DNA from: Fistularia commersonii
Lineage: Eukaryota; Chordata; Actinopteri; Syngnathiformes; Fistulariidae
NCBI GenBank assembly: GCA_037954325.1
Contig: JBBMNZ010000006.1
Span: 2,177,001-2,241,000 of the forward strand
Direction of reading: 5' to 3'
DNA length: 64,000 bases
Positions 51,615 to 62,780 of this stretch are shown here, piece by piece. The notes under the pieces are model-generated. The model saw only the letters and a program-made list of their open reading frames with translations, ran no database searches and was not told the origin of the DNA. The position numbers were made by a program, and so were the translations under genes. Position 1 is the first letter of the stretch. Every line of letters begins with the position of its first letter.

Positions 51615-52105
51615 TAACCTTCTGCGAGGCGTAAACCGCCCCCCCCTTTAGTCGTAGCCTCGGACCTCCCGGCTTCATCCTCGGGATGAAACACCAGCAG
51701 GAAGTACCTCCCCCCTCGTGGAGCCTCCACAAAGGCCAGCAAGGCATCGTTAGCGGCGCCCGTCGCTCCGGATTGACCCGCGGCTTAGCGGGAGATGCTC
51801 GATCAGACGGCGCCTACAGGATCTATAGCTCAACAATAGCCAAAAGTGTTAAAATATTAACCTGCTGCACCTCATTAGGGCCCTTCTCCATCATAAAAAA
51901 ACCTTCTGTGAGGTATAAACCCCCGTCGAAAAAGGCCCGGCCCCCCCGGCCGAGGCTCTCGTCAGGCTAAAGCACCAGCGGGATGTGACCCCTCGCAGGG
52001 CCTTCACAAAGGCCAGTATGGCATCGTTAATGGTGCATGTTGCTCGGGATTGACCCGCAGCTTAGCAGGAGATGCTCTATCAAGTGGCGTCTACAGAATC
52101 CGTTG
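51615..52105. repeat. Diverged direct repeat, 2 x ~210 bp
   Basis: The blocks at about 51,618-51,830 and 51,903-52,105 share ACCTTCTG.GAGG..TAAAC, CACCAGC.GGA, AAAGGCCAG.A.GGCATCGTTA, GGATTGACCCGC.GCTTAGC, GGAGATGCTC and GGCG.CTACAG.ATC. In the minus direction both could encode NDA.LAFV.A.RG, hinting at a former coding repeat. The family was not recognised. Confidence 0.65.
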
Positions 52106-52109
52106 CAGG

Positions 52110-52730
52110 TGGGGGCGGCGTCCAGCTGAGTGGGGATTTATGTTTGTTCCGCGGGGCGAGTCTTAAGGAGGTCCGGGAATTGCCAAAGGAAGCGTTTTGA
52201 AACGGCGTTTCTTCTACCTTTATTTGAAATAAAGACGATTCGTCAAGACGACGACAATGTATCTACGGCAGCAGAAACAGGATGTCCACTTCCAAAATTG
52301 GCAAACAATCCGTTGGTTTTTGCAAAGTAAAAGTTCGGTATGTCGGGAGCAGGAGGTGCAGGAAGGTGAAGTACCCTTATGTTTAAACTTTTGCCCACCA
52401 GCTAGCACGCACACACAATGTGTACATGTAAATATATCTTTAGCGTTTTGGCTATCCATGATCTGGCTCTGCTTACGGCTCACGACCAGAGTTGCCTGAT
52501 CGACTGGCAAATCGAGAGCTTTGCCTTTTGGGTCGAACAAGACTCCAAAAGACTCCTCCACTTGGGGCGGTACCTCTTACCCCGACCCAAAGACGGCACT
52601 TCTCGTTGGTTGGGGATTTGGCCTCGGATTCGAAGTCGCCGATGTTCATCCCGCCTTCTTCTTACTCCGCAGAACCGGAAATCACTTGGCTAAATGCAAA
52701 GCTAGCGCTAGCTTATTATGTGGCCGTTTC
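52110..52730. other. Single-copy stretch, no gene seen
   Basis: Overlapping frames of 65-113 codons on both strands share no recognisable domain. Confidence 0.4.
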
Positions 52731-52735
52731 CCAGC

Positions 52736-53648
52736 GCTTGGGGACGAATAGCTCATCTTAACTCAACACCCGTTACCATATCAAATGCGAGCTGATGCTA
52801 CCTTACAATGGAAGCGCTACTCAAAAATGCTAACATGCTAATTCTGCCTCGTGAAAACAGTTCACTGAAATTCTGGACTACAGGGCGCACCTTTAGATAG
52901 GTCGCACCTACTTATTCCAAAAAATTTGGGTTTGTCCATTGTGACGTTGTTGGCGGCAGTAAGCCGCTGTATAAAAATACGCATCATTGTAAAATCCGCG
53001 GTTCTCGAAGCGTGCGAAAAAAGTAGCGGCTTATACGCCGGTAGCGCTTGGGGACAAATAGCTCATTTCAACTCAACACCCGTTACCATATCAAATGCGA
53101 GCTGATGCTACCTTACAATGGAAGCGCTACTCAAAAAGCTAACATGCTAATTCTGCCTTGTGAAAACAGATCACTGAAATTCTGGACTACAGGGCGCACC
53201 TTTAGATAGGTCGCACCTACTAATTTAAAAAAAAAACGGGTTTGTCCATTGTGATGTTGTTGGCAGACGTAATAAAAATACGTATTGTTGTGAAATCCGT
53301 GGTTCTCGAAGCGTGCGAAAAAAGTAGCGGCTTATATGTCGGTAGCGCTTGGGGACGAATAGCTCATCTTAACTCAACACCCGTTACCATATCAAATGCG
53401 AGCTGATGCTACCTTACAATGGAAGCGCTACTCAAAAATGCTAACATGCTAATTCTGCCTTGTGAAAACAGCTCACTGAAATTCTGGACTACAGGGCGCA
53501 CCTTTAGATAGGTCGCACCTACTAATTTAAAAAAAAAACGGGTTTGTCCATTGTGATGTTGTTGGAAGACGTAATAAAAATACGTATCGTTGTAAAATCC
53601 GCGGATCTCGAAGCGTGCGAAAAAAGTAGCGGCTTATATTCCGGTAGT
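52736..53648. repeat. Tandem array, 3 x ~301-310 bp, containing a TIR-element piece
   Basis: GCTTGGGGAC starts at 52,736, 53,046 and 53,347. Each unit reads AATAGCTCAT, CAACACCCGTTACCATATCA, GAGCTGATGCTACCTTACAA, GCTAACATGCTAATTCTGCC, CTGGACTACAGGGCGCACCT, TTAGATAGGTCGCACC, GTTTGTCCATTGTGA, AAAATACG, GAAAAAAGTAGCGGCTTATA. The ACTA.AGGGCGCACCT and AGTAGCGGCTTAT words belong to the TIR family seen at 4.1 and 35.5 kb, so the unit probably includes a captured copy. Confidence 0.93.
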
Positions 53649-53649
53649 T

Positions 53650-55100
53650 ACCTTCGGTCCCCTGTAGAAGGGAATAAATGCCGGAACACAACATGATGAT
53701 CCTCCCGCCACCCCTTCCGCCCACGTCTATTGCACATCCATCACCCCTCCTTATCCCTTTATCTTCTCCGCCGTCACTTTTCGTGCAACCTTCTCTTCCC
53801 CGTCACCGTACGACGGTATTAATTACCCGAGCGTCAATCAATAACCGCCGCCCTCTCGCTACATTTATACTCTGATTGAACCTCGGGTCTCGCAAGGTCG
53901 GGGAAGATGCGCGGCGGCATTCCCGTTCGGGCGCGTCCTGATTCTGATAGACGAGCAGGATCGATGGATGGGAGCAGTTTAACGGAGTGTAATTACCCTC
54001 CGGGCGGCGATTCTGGTACAGGAAATACAATCACATTTGTGGGGGCGGGGAAGAGGTAGCACAAAAGAAGTCGGGTCCAAGGGCAGGTTTGCGCTCCGGG
54101 ACAAAAGGGGTAATAAGGAGCGGGGTTTTTACATCCGGTTGATTGACGGAAAGCAGATAGGAAAGGGCTTCGCCGCTGCGCTTTCTGGAAAAAAAAAGAC
54201 CGAGAAGCCGTCGGCCCAGGAAGCGTCCTTTGTCAAAGCCTAGCTAGATACGCTAGGACCTCCCGGTTTAGCACGTCCGTCGGCTGCCTAGCATCTGCGC
54301 TTCGACTTGAAAACGGATCGGCTAGCGGCGGCACAGCTGTAGCCCCGGAGTTCTTTTTGATAAAAGCCATCAATAATAGATCATATTAGCTTAATTAAAA
54401 GTCTCCGCGTGGGCTCCGGATGCGCGGGGCCACTCTGATTTCTCCCGTGCGGGTCCTGCTAGTGATTTAGCGCCGGGGGGCGGAGTCTCGCCAGAAGTGC
54501 TGATGTTGGAAGCTCCGAATTCATCCCGAAGAAGCTACCTCCATCCAAAGGGACGCCGGTTTGTCCGCACGGAGAACTCCGGCGAGGCTACGCTAAAGTT
54601 AGCGCTACTATGCTAACTTTGTTCGGGACATATCAGCCTCGAATCACGGTGGGGGGTTTTCGGTTTGGGGGCAACTGAGATGGAAAACGATTCGGAAAAC
54701 GATTGCCCCTTGGGCTAGGCTAACTGCTAGCTGTGCCGCTATGGGGTTACCCCGCTAAGGTACATCACGCTATGCAACTCATTTATCCTTATAGAGCACT
54801 TTGAAAAAGCAGGAGCTCGACCTGCATAACCAGCCAGGGGCGGACAAAGGGCTCAAAAACAAACGGTACGATAAAAACAAGAAACCCAAGTTACCTTAAA
54901 AGCGTAGGAGGGTACGGACAACAACGATCAGTAAAATAAGAAATCCAAATCCGATAGCTATCAAGCTAGGTCGAACGCAAAGGAAAAAAGAAAACAAAAG
55001 TCCTCTAGCTCTCTAGTTTCGAAGGTTCGCCTTCGGCAACCACTTCTTTTATGACTATTAAAGCGATTAGCATGTTTTTGTTAGCGCTACCATTATTAGT
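53650..55100. other. Single-copy stretch, no gene seen
   Basis: CpG-moderate sequence with short frames (to 75 codons) and several GCTAGC/GCTAAC words near 54,240-54,780. No transposon or exon was recognised. Confidence 0.4.
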
Positions 55101-55106
55101 CATAGA

Positions 55107-55150
55107 AAAAAAACTTCATTTGTCCCCGAGGGGCAATCAGGGGGGACATG
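55107..55150 (-). mobile_element. LINE-type 3' tail fragment (minus)
   Basis: On the minus strand TTGCCCCTCGGGGACAAATG, AAGTTTTTTTTCTATGAC resembles the CCTCGGGGA(T)AAATAAAG(T)...TAT ends of fish non-LTR elements. Confidence 0.45.
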
Positions 55151-55183
55151 GGTTAGCAGCAAATTGTGAACATGGAAGCATAA

Positions 55184-55338
55184 GAAAATAAATAAAAAAA
55201 AATAAAAAAAAATAAAATAAAAATAAAGAAAAATAAAGAAAAAAAAAATAAAAATAAATAAAAAATAAAAATAAAAATAAAGAAAAATCAAGAAAAATAA
55301 ATAAAATAAAAATCAAGAAAAATAATAAATAAATAGCA
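55184..55338. repeat. A-rich (AAATAAAA)n low-complexity tract
   Basis: AAATA/AAAATAA words with occasional G or C (AAAGAAAAATC) for about 155 bp. Confidence 0.9.
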
Positions 55339-55387
55339 GAAATACTACTAATAGTAGAAAGATAATTTGTACCTTCCCCAATGAGAG

Positions 55388-55505
55388 AGAGATGAGAACA
55401 ACTTTATTAATCCCGAAGGAAATTGTTGTGCCAGAGTTTCAAGTAAAAACAGTAACAGATAATAGTGGAAAGGAGGAAGAATAAGAAATATAATGAAATA
55501 TAAAT
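55388..55505 (-). mobile_element. LINE-type 3' tail (minus)
   Basis: GAGAACAACTTTATTAATCC, CGAAGGAAATTGTTGTGCCA, GAGTTTCAAGTAAAAACAGT is the complement of the module at 1,955-2,174 and 17,088-17,213. Confidence 0.65.
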
Positions 55506-56570
55506 TGTCTTAGCTGTTAGCAGTAACTGCAAATGCTCACAGTCCTTTCTGCGTAACTTTTTTTACCCCGACTAGTCGAGGCGGAATGCCGCCGACATGG
55601 GGAACGACGTGGGGAAATTCCGAGCATCTAAAAGAGCGGCGATCCAAACCCGAAGTGTCATCGGACAACCGTTTTGAGATTTGGCGCCGTACAAATATAA
55701 ATAAAATCGGGGTCGATTTGACTTCTGCCGGCAACGCCCCGAAAATGATTTGTAAATCGCTAACGTGAAAACAATCGCGGACCGGCGGGAAGACAATGGA
55801 GGAATTGGATGTTTACTCAGAACCAGAGGACGGGCCGCGATAGGCTACATCTGAAAACTGGAAAACAGAAGGGAAACAGCGGGAACCATAGCAGGAAGCA
55901 GGTAATTTGCGGCGAGGAGACTAAACAGGGGATAAACAACCACCTTCACGCCGCGCAGTTCAAGTGACCCCATTCCGCTTTTGCAGATCAGATAGAAATC
56001 ACAAAAAGCCCCAAAGAAAAGGAAAAAAAAAAAGGAAATTGAACGGAACCAGATAAGTAGTGAATCATTTTCAGCTTCGGTTATACGTGGAAATACATTG
56101 GATATGAATCAGATTTCAGCCGAGCAGAAAGATAAAATAGTCCCCGTCGGTGAGTCACCCGTCTTTCCTGGATGTTTGTTTACTTCTGCTTCAACCGTGT
56201 TGCCTTTTTTTTTTCCGCCGGCCCCGCGGAGTTACTTCATCTTCCCACATGCAGGTGTCAGAAGTACCCGACGCAGATGCGGGAACATTTCAGAAACCAT
56301 CGTATCGCGGAAGGAATTTCGGTAAACAGACCTGAGCCTGCCTTCGTGGAGGGCTGGAGTTTCGGGCGCCGTGGAGCCGGTTTTGCGACCAGGAGGTGCC
56401 GCGAGGGACCTTCTGGGGTCTTCCGGGAACTTGTTGCGTAAACTAGGTCAGGCGTGGTGTAGGTCATCAGGGTCTTCCCCAGGAGGTCCCCTTTCACCCT
56501 CTAGAAACGTTTTGCGGTTCAGGGAACATTTCCAGGAACTAGGACAGCAGAGGAACCAGTCCCTTGAATC
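55506..56570. other. Single-copy stretch, no gene seen
   Basis: Frames of 60-97 codons on both strands without a recognisable domain. Short poly-A and poly-T runs near 56,025 and 56,207. Confidence 0.4.
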
Positions 56571-56574
56571 CCCT

Positions 56575-57060
56575 TTGCTCCCCTGTGATGCAGCTGATTG
56601 GTGGAACTCATACCCATTCCCAGATACTTTTTGCGGTGTGTTGTTTTAAAAAACCATCGCGGCTACTGGTCAGCTGTTTCCTTGAGACAAAATGGACGTA
56701 ACAGCGGAAGCCAAACTGGAAAACAGTCATAGAGGAAAGAGTCGCTAGCTGCGCTTACAGCAGCAGGTTGTTGGACATGTATGCTTGGGACGGGGAATCG
56801 GGATAAATAATGGCGTACTTCTTGCACCATTTTTTTATTAAAAAAAAAAAAAAACTGTTGTGGTGATTGGTCGGATGTTTTCTGCGACAAAATGGACAGG
56901 AGCAGCGAGAAACGGGGCGACAAAAAGGTACAAGCCGCTCCGGCCTGCCGCGCCTCAGAGGGGTTTCCAGGAACCGCAGAGGAACATCAAGACTTCGGCC
57001 ACAATGAGTCCAGAGTCAGCTAAGGGCTAACGGGGTTCTTCAGCGCAGGGAGAAGATGAG
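56575..57060. repeat. Dispersed repeat, paralogous to 38,085-38,715
   Basis: It shares GATTGGTGGAACTC, GACAAAATGGACAGGAGCAG, GAGGGGTTTCCAGGAA, GAGGAACATC and GGGTTCTTCAGCGCAGGGAG with the 38-kb copy but lacks the SINE-like insertion. It also has GCCAAACTGGAAAACAGTCA and AGTCGCTAGCTGCGCT, words of the 62.8-63.8 kb array. Confidence 0.75.
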
Positions 57061-57064
57061 CGCT

Positions 57065-58100
57065 TCAACCCATCTAAAAGTCCACGGTTATTGTCCAAAC
57101 TCTGCAGAAGCTTCAACCCCCATGTAGCCTACATCATCTTCTTCTTCTTCTTGGGTTTTTTCCTTTTTTTTTTTTGGGACCACAGTCCCTTACTGCCTGT
57201 GCAGATGCAAAGGAGGCAAGGACACTTCCCAGACCTCCTCTCCCCAGAGGCAGCTCTTGGGACACCCGGAGGGTATGCTCTGCAGAAGCAGGGAGCTTAA
57301 ATACACCAGTGCTGTTGACGAGAGATCGGAAACAGGTGCGCGGCAGCACACCTGGGTAAACCATCAGACCCGGAAGGGGGAGGAACGAGGTCAGGAGCAC
57401 AGGAACCTCGGCCGTGAAGACTCAACCTTGAGTTTGTACGATTGTTTCGCAACATGTAGCCTACTCTTGCACCGCACTTCCTGTTTTGATTTTGGATCGT
57501 CCCCCCCCCCCCCTCTCGCTCCGGTCCGGAGGCCGTCCCTCGAACCGAGGAGCCCTTTACGATCGTGGGACCGCCGGATTGTTTATTGCGGTTGTCGCTT
57601 GGTCGGCCATATTGATTTCCGCGGACACACATCGCCGTACGGTTTTACTGTTTTGCTGAGAGGCGCGGGCGGAGTTTGTTGGCCCGGGACGATATCGGAA
57701 AGTCGTCACGCCGACGAGCTCTGCTCGACCCATTAGCATACCCGTGCTATAAATCCTCCCAGTATGGACTCGTCCTGTGTCTTTAACGCAACAGCTGTTC
57801 TTTCGAAGGGAAACGTCCCCTGTCATTGATCCCCTCCCCGTGAGCCTTTGTCAGGACATCAACTCCCCAAGTGTCAATCAATGTCCTTCCTCTTCCCCTT
57901 CTTGAAAGCCCGACGACACAAGGGAGGAAGGTGCTCTCGCCGACCTCCTTTGGCGTCGCTTTCTACGAGTCATCGGAGAAAAAAGAAAAAGGATGATCGT
58001 TGGTTTTCTTGTCGGGGGATGCTAGCAGAGTGTTAGCCAAAACGTAGCAAGCGGTGCAGTAGCATCGGATGTTGTCAGGGGGTTGCGTCGAGTAAACGGA
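57065..58100. other. Single-copy stretch, no gene seen
   Basis: A 159-codon plus frame (57,257-57,736) and opposed frames cross a poly-C run at 57,501-57,512. None has a recognisable domain, so a gene is not supported. Confidence 0.4.
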
Positions 58101-58104
58101 AATG

Positions 58105-59830
58105 TTGTTGTATTCATTCATTTATTCATCTATTAGCTACATCGCTACATAAGCTACATCGCTACATAAGCTACATGGCTTATCCTGCACTCGTGGTTGC
58201 AGGGGAGCTGGAGGCTATCGCAGCTGTCATTGGCCGAGAGGCGGCGCTAACCCCGGATTGGTCAACATTTAGACACATTCAACCATTCACCCTTTCATTC
58301 ATTCATTCATTCATTCATTAAATAGAAAAAAAAATCAACCATTAACCCTCTCATTCATTCATTAAATTGTGGAATCACAAAAAAATCACCCTCTTATTCA
58401 CAACCATTCACTCATTCATGTCATATAGCGACTTTCACCTTTCATTTGCATCATACAGACACAAATAATTGTTCACCCTCTCATTCACACATAATAGAAA
58501 ACAAAAATTCACCCTCTCATTTGCCGTATATAGAGACAAACAACCATTCACCCTAAAAAAGTCAACAATTAATCCTCTCATTCGTTCATGAAATACAAAA
58601 AAAATCAACTATTCACACTTTCATTCATTCATTAAATAAAAAAAATCAACTATTCACCCTCTCATTCATTCATTAAATAGAATAAAATCACAATCGCCCT
58701 CTCATTGATTCATTGAATAAAACAAATCAACCATTCACCCTCTAATTTATTCATTAAATAGAAAAATAATCAATTATTCACCCTCTCATTCATTCATGAA
58801 ATAGAAAAATCAACTATTCACTCTCACTCATTCATAAAATAAAAAAATAAACTATTCACCATCTCATTCATTCATTAAATAAAATGAAAACAACATTCAC
58901 CTTCTCATTCATTTATTAAATAAGAAAAATCAACTATTCACCTTCTCATTCATTTATTAAATAAAAAAATAACCATGCACCCTCTCATTTATTCACAAAA
59001 ATAGAAAAAAAAATAAACTATTCACCTTCTCATCGATTAATTAAATAGAATAAAATCAACTATTCAGTCTCATTCATTCATTAAATAGAAAAAATTAACA
59101 ATTCACCTTCTCATTCATTCGTTAAAAAGAATAAAATCACCATTCACCATCTCATTCAATTATTAAAATCAAAAAAATCAACGATTCACTCTCATTCATT
59201 CATTAAATAGAAAAAAATCAAGTATTCACCTTCTCATTCATTCATAAAAATAGAAAAAAATAACCATTCGCCCTCTCATGCATTTATTAAATAAAAAAAA
59301 ATCACCTATTCACCGTCTCATTCATTCATTAAATAAAAAAAATCAACTATTCACTCTCATTCATTCATTTAATGGAAAAAAAATCACCATTCACCTTCTC
59401 ATTCATTTATTAAAAAAGAAAAATCAACTATTCACCTTCTGATCCATTAATTAAATAGAATAAAATCCCCATCCGCCCTCTCATTCATTTATTAAATAAA
59501 AAAAAATCAACTATTCAGTCTCATTTATTCATTAAATAGAAAGAAATAACCATGCACCATCCCATTCATTCATAAAAATAGGAAAAAATAACCATTCGCC
59601 CTCTCATGCATTTATTAAATAAAAAAAAAAAAATCACCTATTCTCCCTCTCATTTATTCATAAAAATAGAAAAAAATAAACCCTTCGCCCTCTCATTCAC
59701 ACGATAGAATTACAAATCTCATCCGCTCCATATAGACATGCAGACACTCACCCTTTCACACGTTATAAAACAACTATTCATCCTTTCATCGACACATTAT
59801 AATAAGAGAAACACACTCATTCACACGTCA
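58105..59830 (-). repeat. SINE-like element with its interior expanded to ~1.5 kb (minus)
   Basis: At 58,170-58,290 the minus-oriented SINE-like 3' part is clear (GGCTTATCCTGCACTCG, GCAGCTGTCATTGGCCGAGA, GGCGGC, GATTGGTCAACATTTAGACAC). Beyond it, ATTCACCCTCTCATTCATTC, ATTAAATAGAAAAAAATCAA repeats at about 35-60 bp, more than 30 times, up to 59,830. This is the single interior block of the SINE (GAATGAGAGGGTGAATGGTTG on the minus strand) multiplied. Confidence 0.82.
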
Positions 59831-60550
59831 CGTAGCCGTTAGCGCAGGTGCGCTAGCGTCCCGAGTATCCCGCTAATCCCCGACTCCAGCGGACGCCAAC
59901 AACAACCCTTCTATCAGCTCCTCCATCAGACCTCCTTTCTCCACTTTCCAGCATCCGACACGCCGTCACATGATCACACACACACACACACACACTCTTG
60001 TTTGAGGAATCTAAGGTCAGCGGCGACCGAACTAACTCTGGGATTAACTTTTATCGCAGCCGCGTTTAGCTTTTCCTTTGATTTCAGGCCTTCCTGGTTT
60101 TAGTGTCGAGTTACAAACCACTCCTGTCGTCCAACGGCGAAGGCGGTGTGGGGGGGGGGGGGGGGTGCGCGACGAGCGAAAACACCGCTAAGAGCCCTGA
60201 TAAGCATCAATGGAGGATCAATAATAATCAATGGCGGCAGAGCGCAGGGCTCTCTACCTCTTAAAGGTCAGTTTTGGTTTGCAGGTCGCTATCGGAGACC
60301 ATCGGCAGCCTCTCCGGACCATTAACCCCCCCCCCTTCTTCCCGCCGCCGCCGCCGGCCCCTGGAGGCCCGTCGCCAGAAAACAGACGTTCATCACCTGC
60401 AAACACTGCAGAGCGGCGTCCGGCTTCCTGGGGATAAAATAAATAAAAATAAACTATATATATGTTCTTGGAGGGATGCAATTATGGCGGAAGGAGAAAT
60501 CATATTATTTGACATTAATCTTTATTCTACAGTCGAGTTTGCGCTTTCTG
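59831..60550. other. Single-copy stretch with CA and poly-G tracts, no gene seen
   Basis: (CA)n at about 59,975-59,995; a run of about 17 G at 60,149-60,165; (CCG)n near 60,341-60,357. Frames show no domain. Confidence 0.45.
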
Positions 60551-60554
60551 TCTG

Positions 60555-60650
60555 ACATGCATCCATTCACCCTCCGGTTTGAGGGAAGCATACAAGTCCT
60601 GCCCCCCTCGGGCAGGAGAACATGGAGAACCCAGAGTGAATGACCGAATG
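60555..60650 (-). mobile_element. SINE-like body fragment (minus)
   Basis: ATCCATTCACCCTCCGGTTT, GCATACAAGTCCTGCCCCCC and AGGAGAACATGGAGAACCCA are complements of the SINE-like interior and CTCCATGTTCTCC body, in rearranged form. Confidence 0.45.
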
Positions 60651-60959
60651 AATGTATGTCATGAATACATGTACACAATGAGCCAAACAAGTCGGTGGTA
60701 GCGTTATGTTACCATGGCAACCTCCGATCTTTAGTTACGTCATCACCGTCTCCGTCCGGTCTGGCTTCTGATTGGCCGCGCCTTGACCCCGCGGGCACCG
60801 GAGACATGAAACAATAGGCTGGAAGACGCCAAATCAAATATCATCAAATCAGACACGTAGGAGATCCCAATGTGCCATTATGGGATGTCGGCAGGCGAGG
60901 ATGTTAGCCTGGTCAAGTAGCATCTGATTTCCTGCAAAGCCGACTTTACCAACAGTATT

Positions 60960-61640
60960 TGTGCACAGGTGAGGATTTTAATTATAGTGTTGATTTTGAA
61001 TCTTTAAAATTTAATTGTTTTAATTTTAATTCATCCACATTTTAATTGTTGTAGTTTAGTTATCTTGAATTTAAATTATTTATTGTATTTATTCTAATTT
61101 ATTCTAATTCATTTTTCTAATTGTTTGAATATTGTTAAATAATTTACTAAGATTTTTTTGGCTTCAATTTCAATTTTACTTTCATTTTGTTCAAATTTAA
61201 TCGCTTTGATTTTAATTGTATTTATTTGATTTTATCTAAATTATAACTGTTTTATTTATGATTTCTTTTTATTTTTATTGTGTTTATTATAATGTTTTTA
61301 TTTTAATAGTTTTTATCTTATTTTATTTAGATTTTCATGGTTTTAATTTCAATTCGGGTCCGCTTGCCCTTTTCATTGTTTGAATTTTAAATAATTGAAA
61401 TTATAATTGTTTCAATTTTGACTTATTTTATTGTATTGTTTTTATTTTCATTGTTTTCATTTTAATTCATTAGCTTGCCATGGTTTTAATTTCAATTTTA
61501 TTTTAATTGTGTTCAAATTTTTATCATCTAGATTATAACTGTTTCAATTTGGATTTTTTTTAGTTGTAATTTTTATTTAATTTGAATTTATTTAGATATT
61601 CATTGTTTTCATTTCAATTTTATTTTAATCTTGCACTATC
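60960..61640. repeat. AT-rich diverged simple array
   Basis: TTTTAATTGTTTTAATTTTAATT and TTATTTTAATTGTGTTCAAATTT words recur with a loose ~25-60-bp spacing. No ORF. Confidence 0.65.
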
Positions 61641-62780
61641 AGGACTCTGAGTCTTTGAGGTGTCCATCAAGGCATCCATGTCATTCATTCATTCATTCAT
61701 CATTTGCTAGCTTAGCATTCGCTGGTGCCCAATTTAATTGAAAAACAAGTCCAAAAACACACAGAAGGTACGAATGAAACAGGAAACTTCATCATTACTA
61801 TGTAATGAAGCTAACGTGAGGCCAATGTTAGCATGTGCAAGCCTGGAACTGTGTTTTGGAAGCGCTAGGCTACACTAGACACGCTAGGTGCGCTAGTTTA
61901 GCATTCCCTTGTACCCGAGTTCATTGAAAACAAGCGAGATTTGTGAGATTAGCTCTTTTTTAAAATGCTAATTTGTGCGCGTAGCGCCGCAGAAACGTAA
62001 ACATTTCACATCATCCGACGACCTCGAATGTACGATCGTGATCAAACCGCTGGCTCGGCGGCGCCGTAACCCGACTGACGTCGCGCATCTGCCCGGGGAC
62101 TCGCTTATGAAAGGAAAACAGAAAAAAAAGAAAATAAATAAGAAAAATCACCGCTTGATTGGTTGAGACGGAAAATATGTGGAACGGTTTCGGTTCTACC
62201 GCCAGCTAGTCGCGCACGCGGCGGCGGCGGCGGCGGCGTCTGCCAAGGAAACGTCCACGTGAGCGATCGCCGCTTCCGCCGCGTTAAATAGATCCCCATC
62301 ATCCTCTCCGCTTGAAGGGGGGTCAGTCGTCTCGCTCTAATCCCCGAATAAGGCTGGAATAAAAACTAGATTACACTTTAACTTGATGATTCGCTCGATA
62401 ATCTGGCATGTATGTGTTAGCGGTTGTGCGTTAGCGTGTGTGCGTTTCTTACTTTTTTAACCACCAGGTAAACAGGAAGAAGACGCTGCGCCGTCACCTG
62501 GCAGGAGACGTCCAGGTCCACGTCCTCTCGGCCCTCCGGCCACTCGGATGAAATAATCTAATCTGCAGGCTCTTCGGTACTTTCAAAATGCGATCAGTCC
62601 AGATTAATCAGATTGGGGACGGGAAGCAGGCCGCTTCCTGTTTCTCTTCTTTAAATCCGTCGGGGAGTCTGGAATTCTGCGGTTCGGTCGCTACCGAGGT
62701 TTGGTCAGCGCTGGATGAACGCCGCATGCTAGCAGGCGGAGGCGGCGGAAGCCAAACTGGAATAAAATAATAGATGACAG
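61641..62780. other. Mixed stretch with (CGG)n, no gene confirmed
   Basis: (CGG)n of about 7 units lies at 62,219-62,239. The phrase TAGTTTAGCATTCCC..GT.CCC.A.TT.ATTGAAAA occurs twice (61,722 and 61,897). A weak exon-like segment near 62,469-62,550 is discussed as a finding. Confidence 0.4.

Noticed and set aside
57257..57736. 159-codon plus-strand frame
   Set aside because: It crosses a poly-C run and has frames of similar length on the other strand. There is no recognisable domain.
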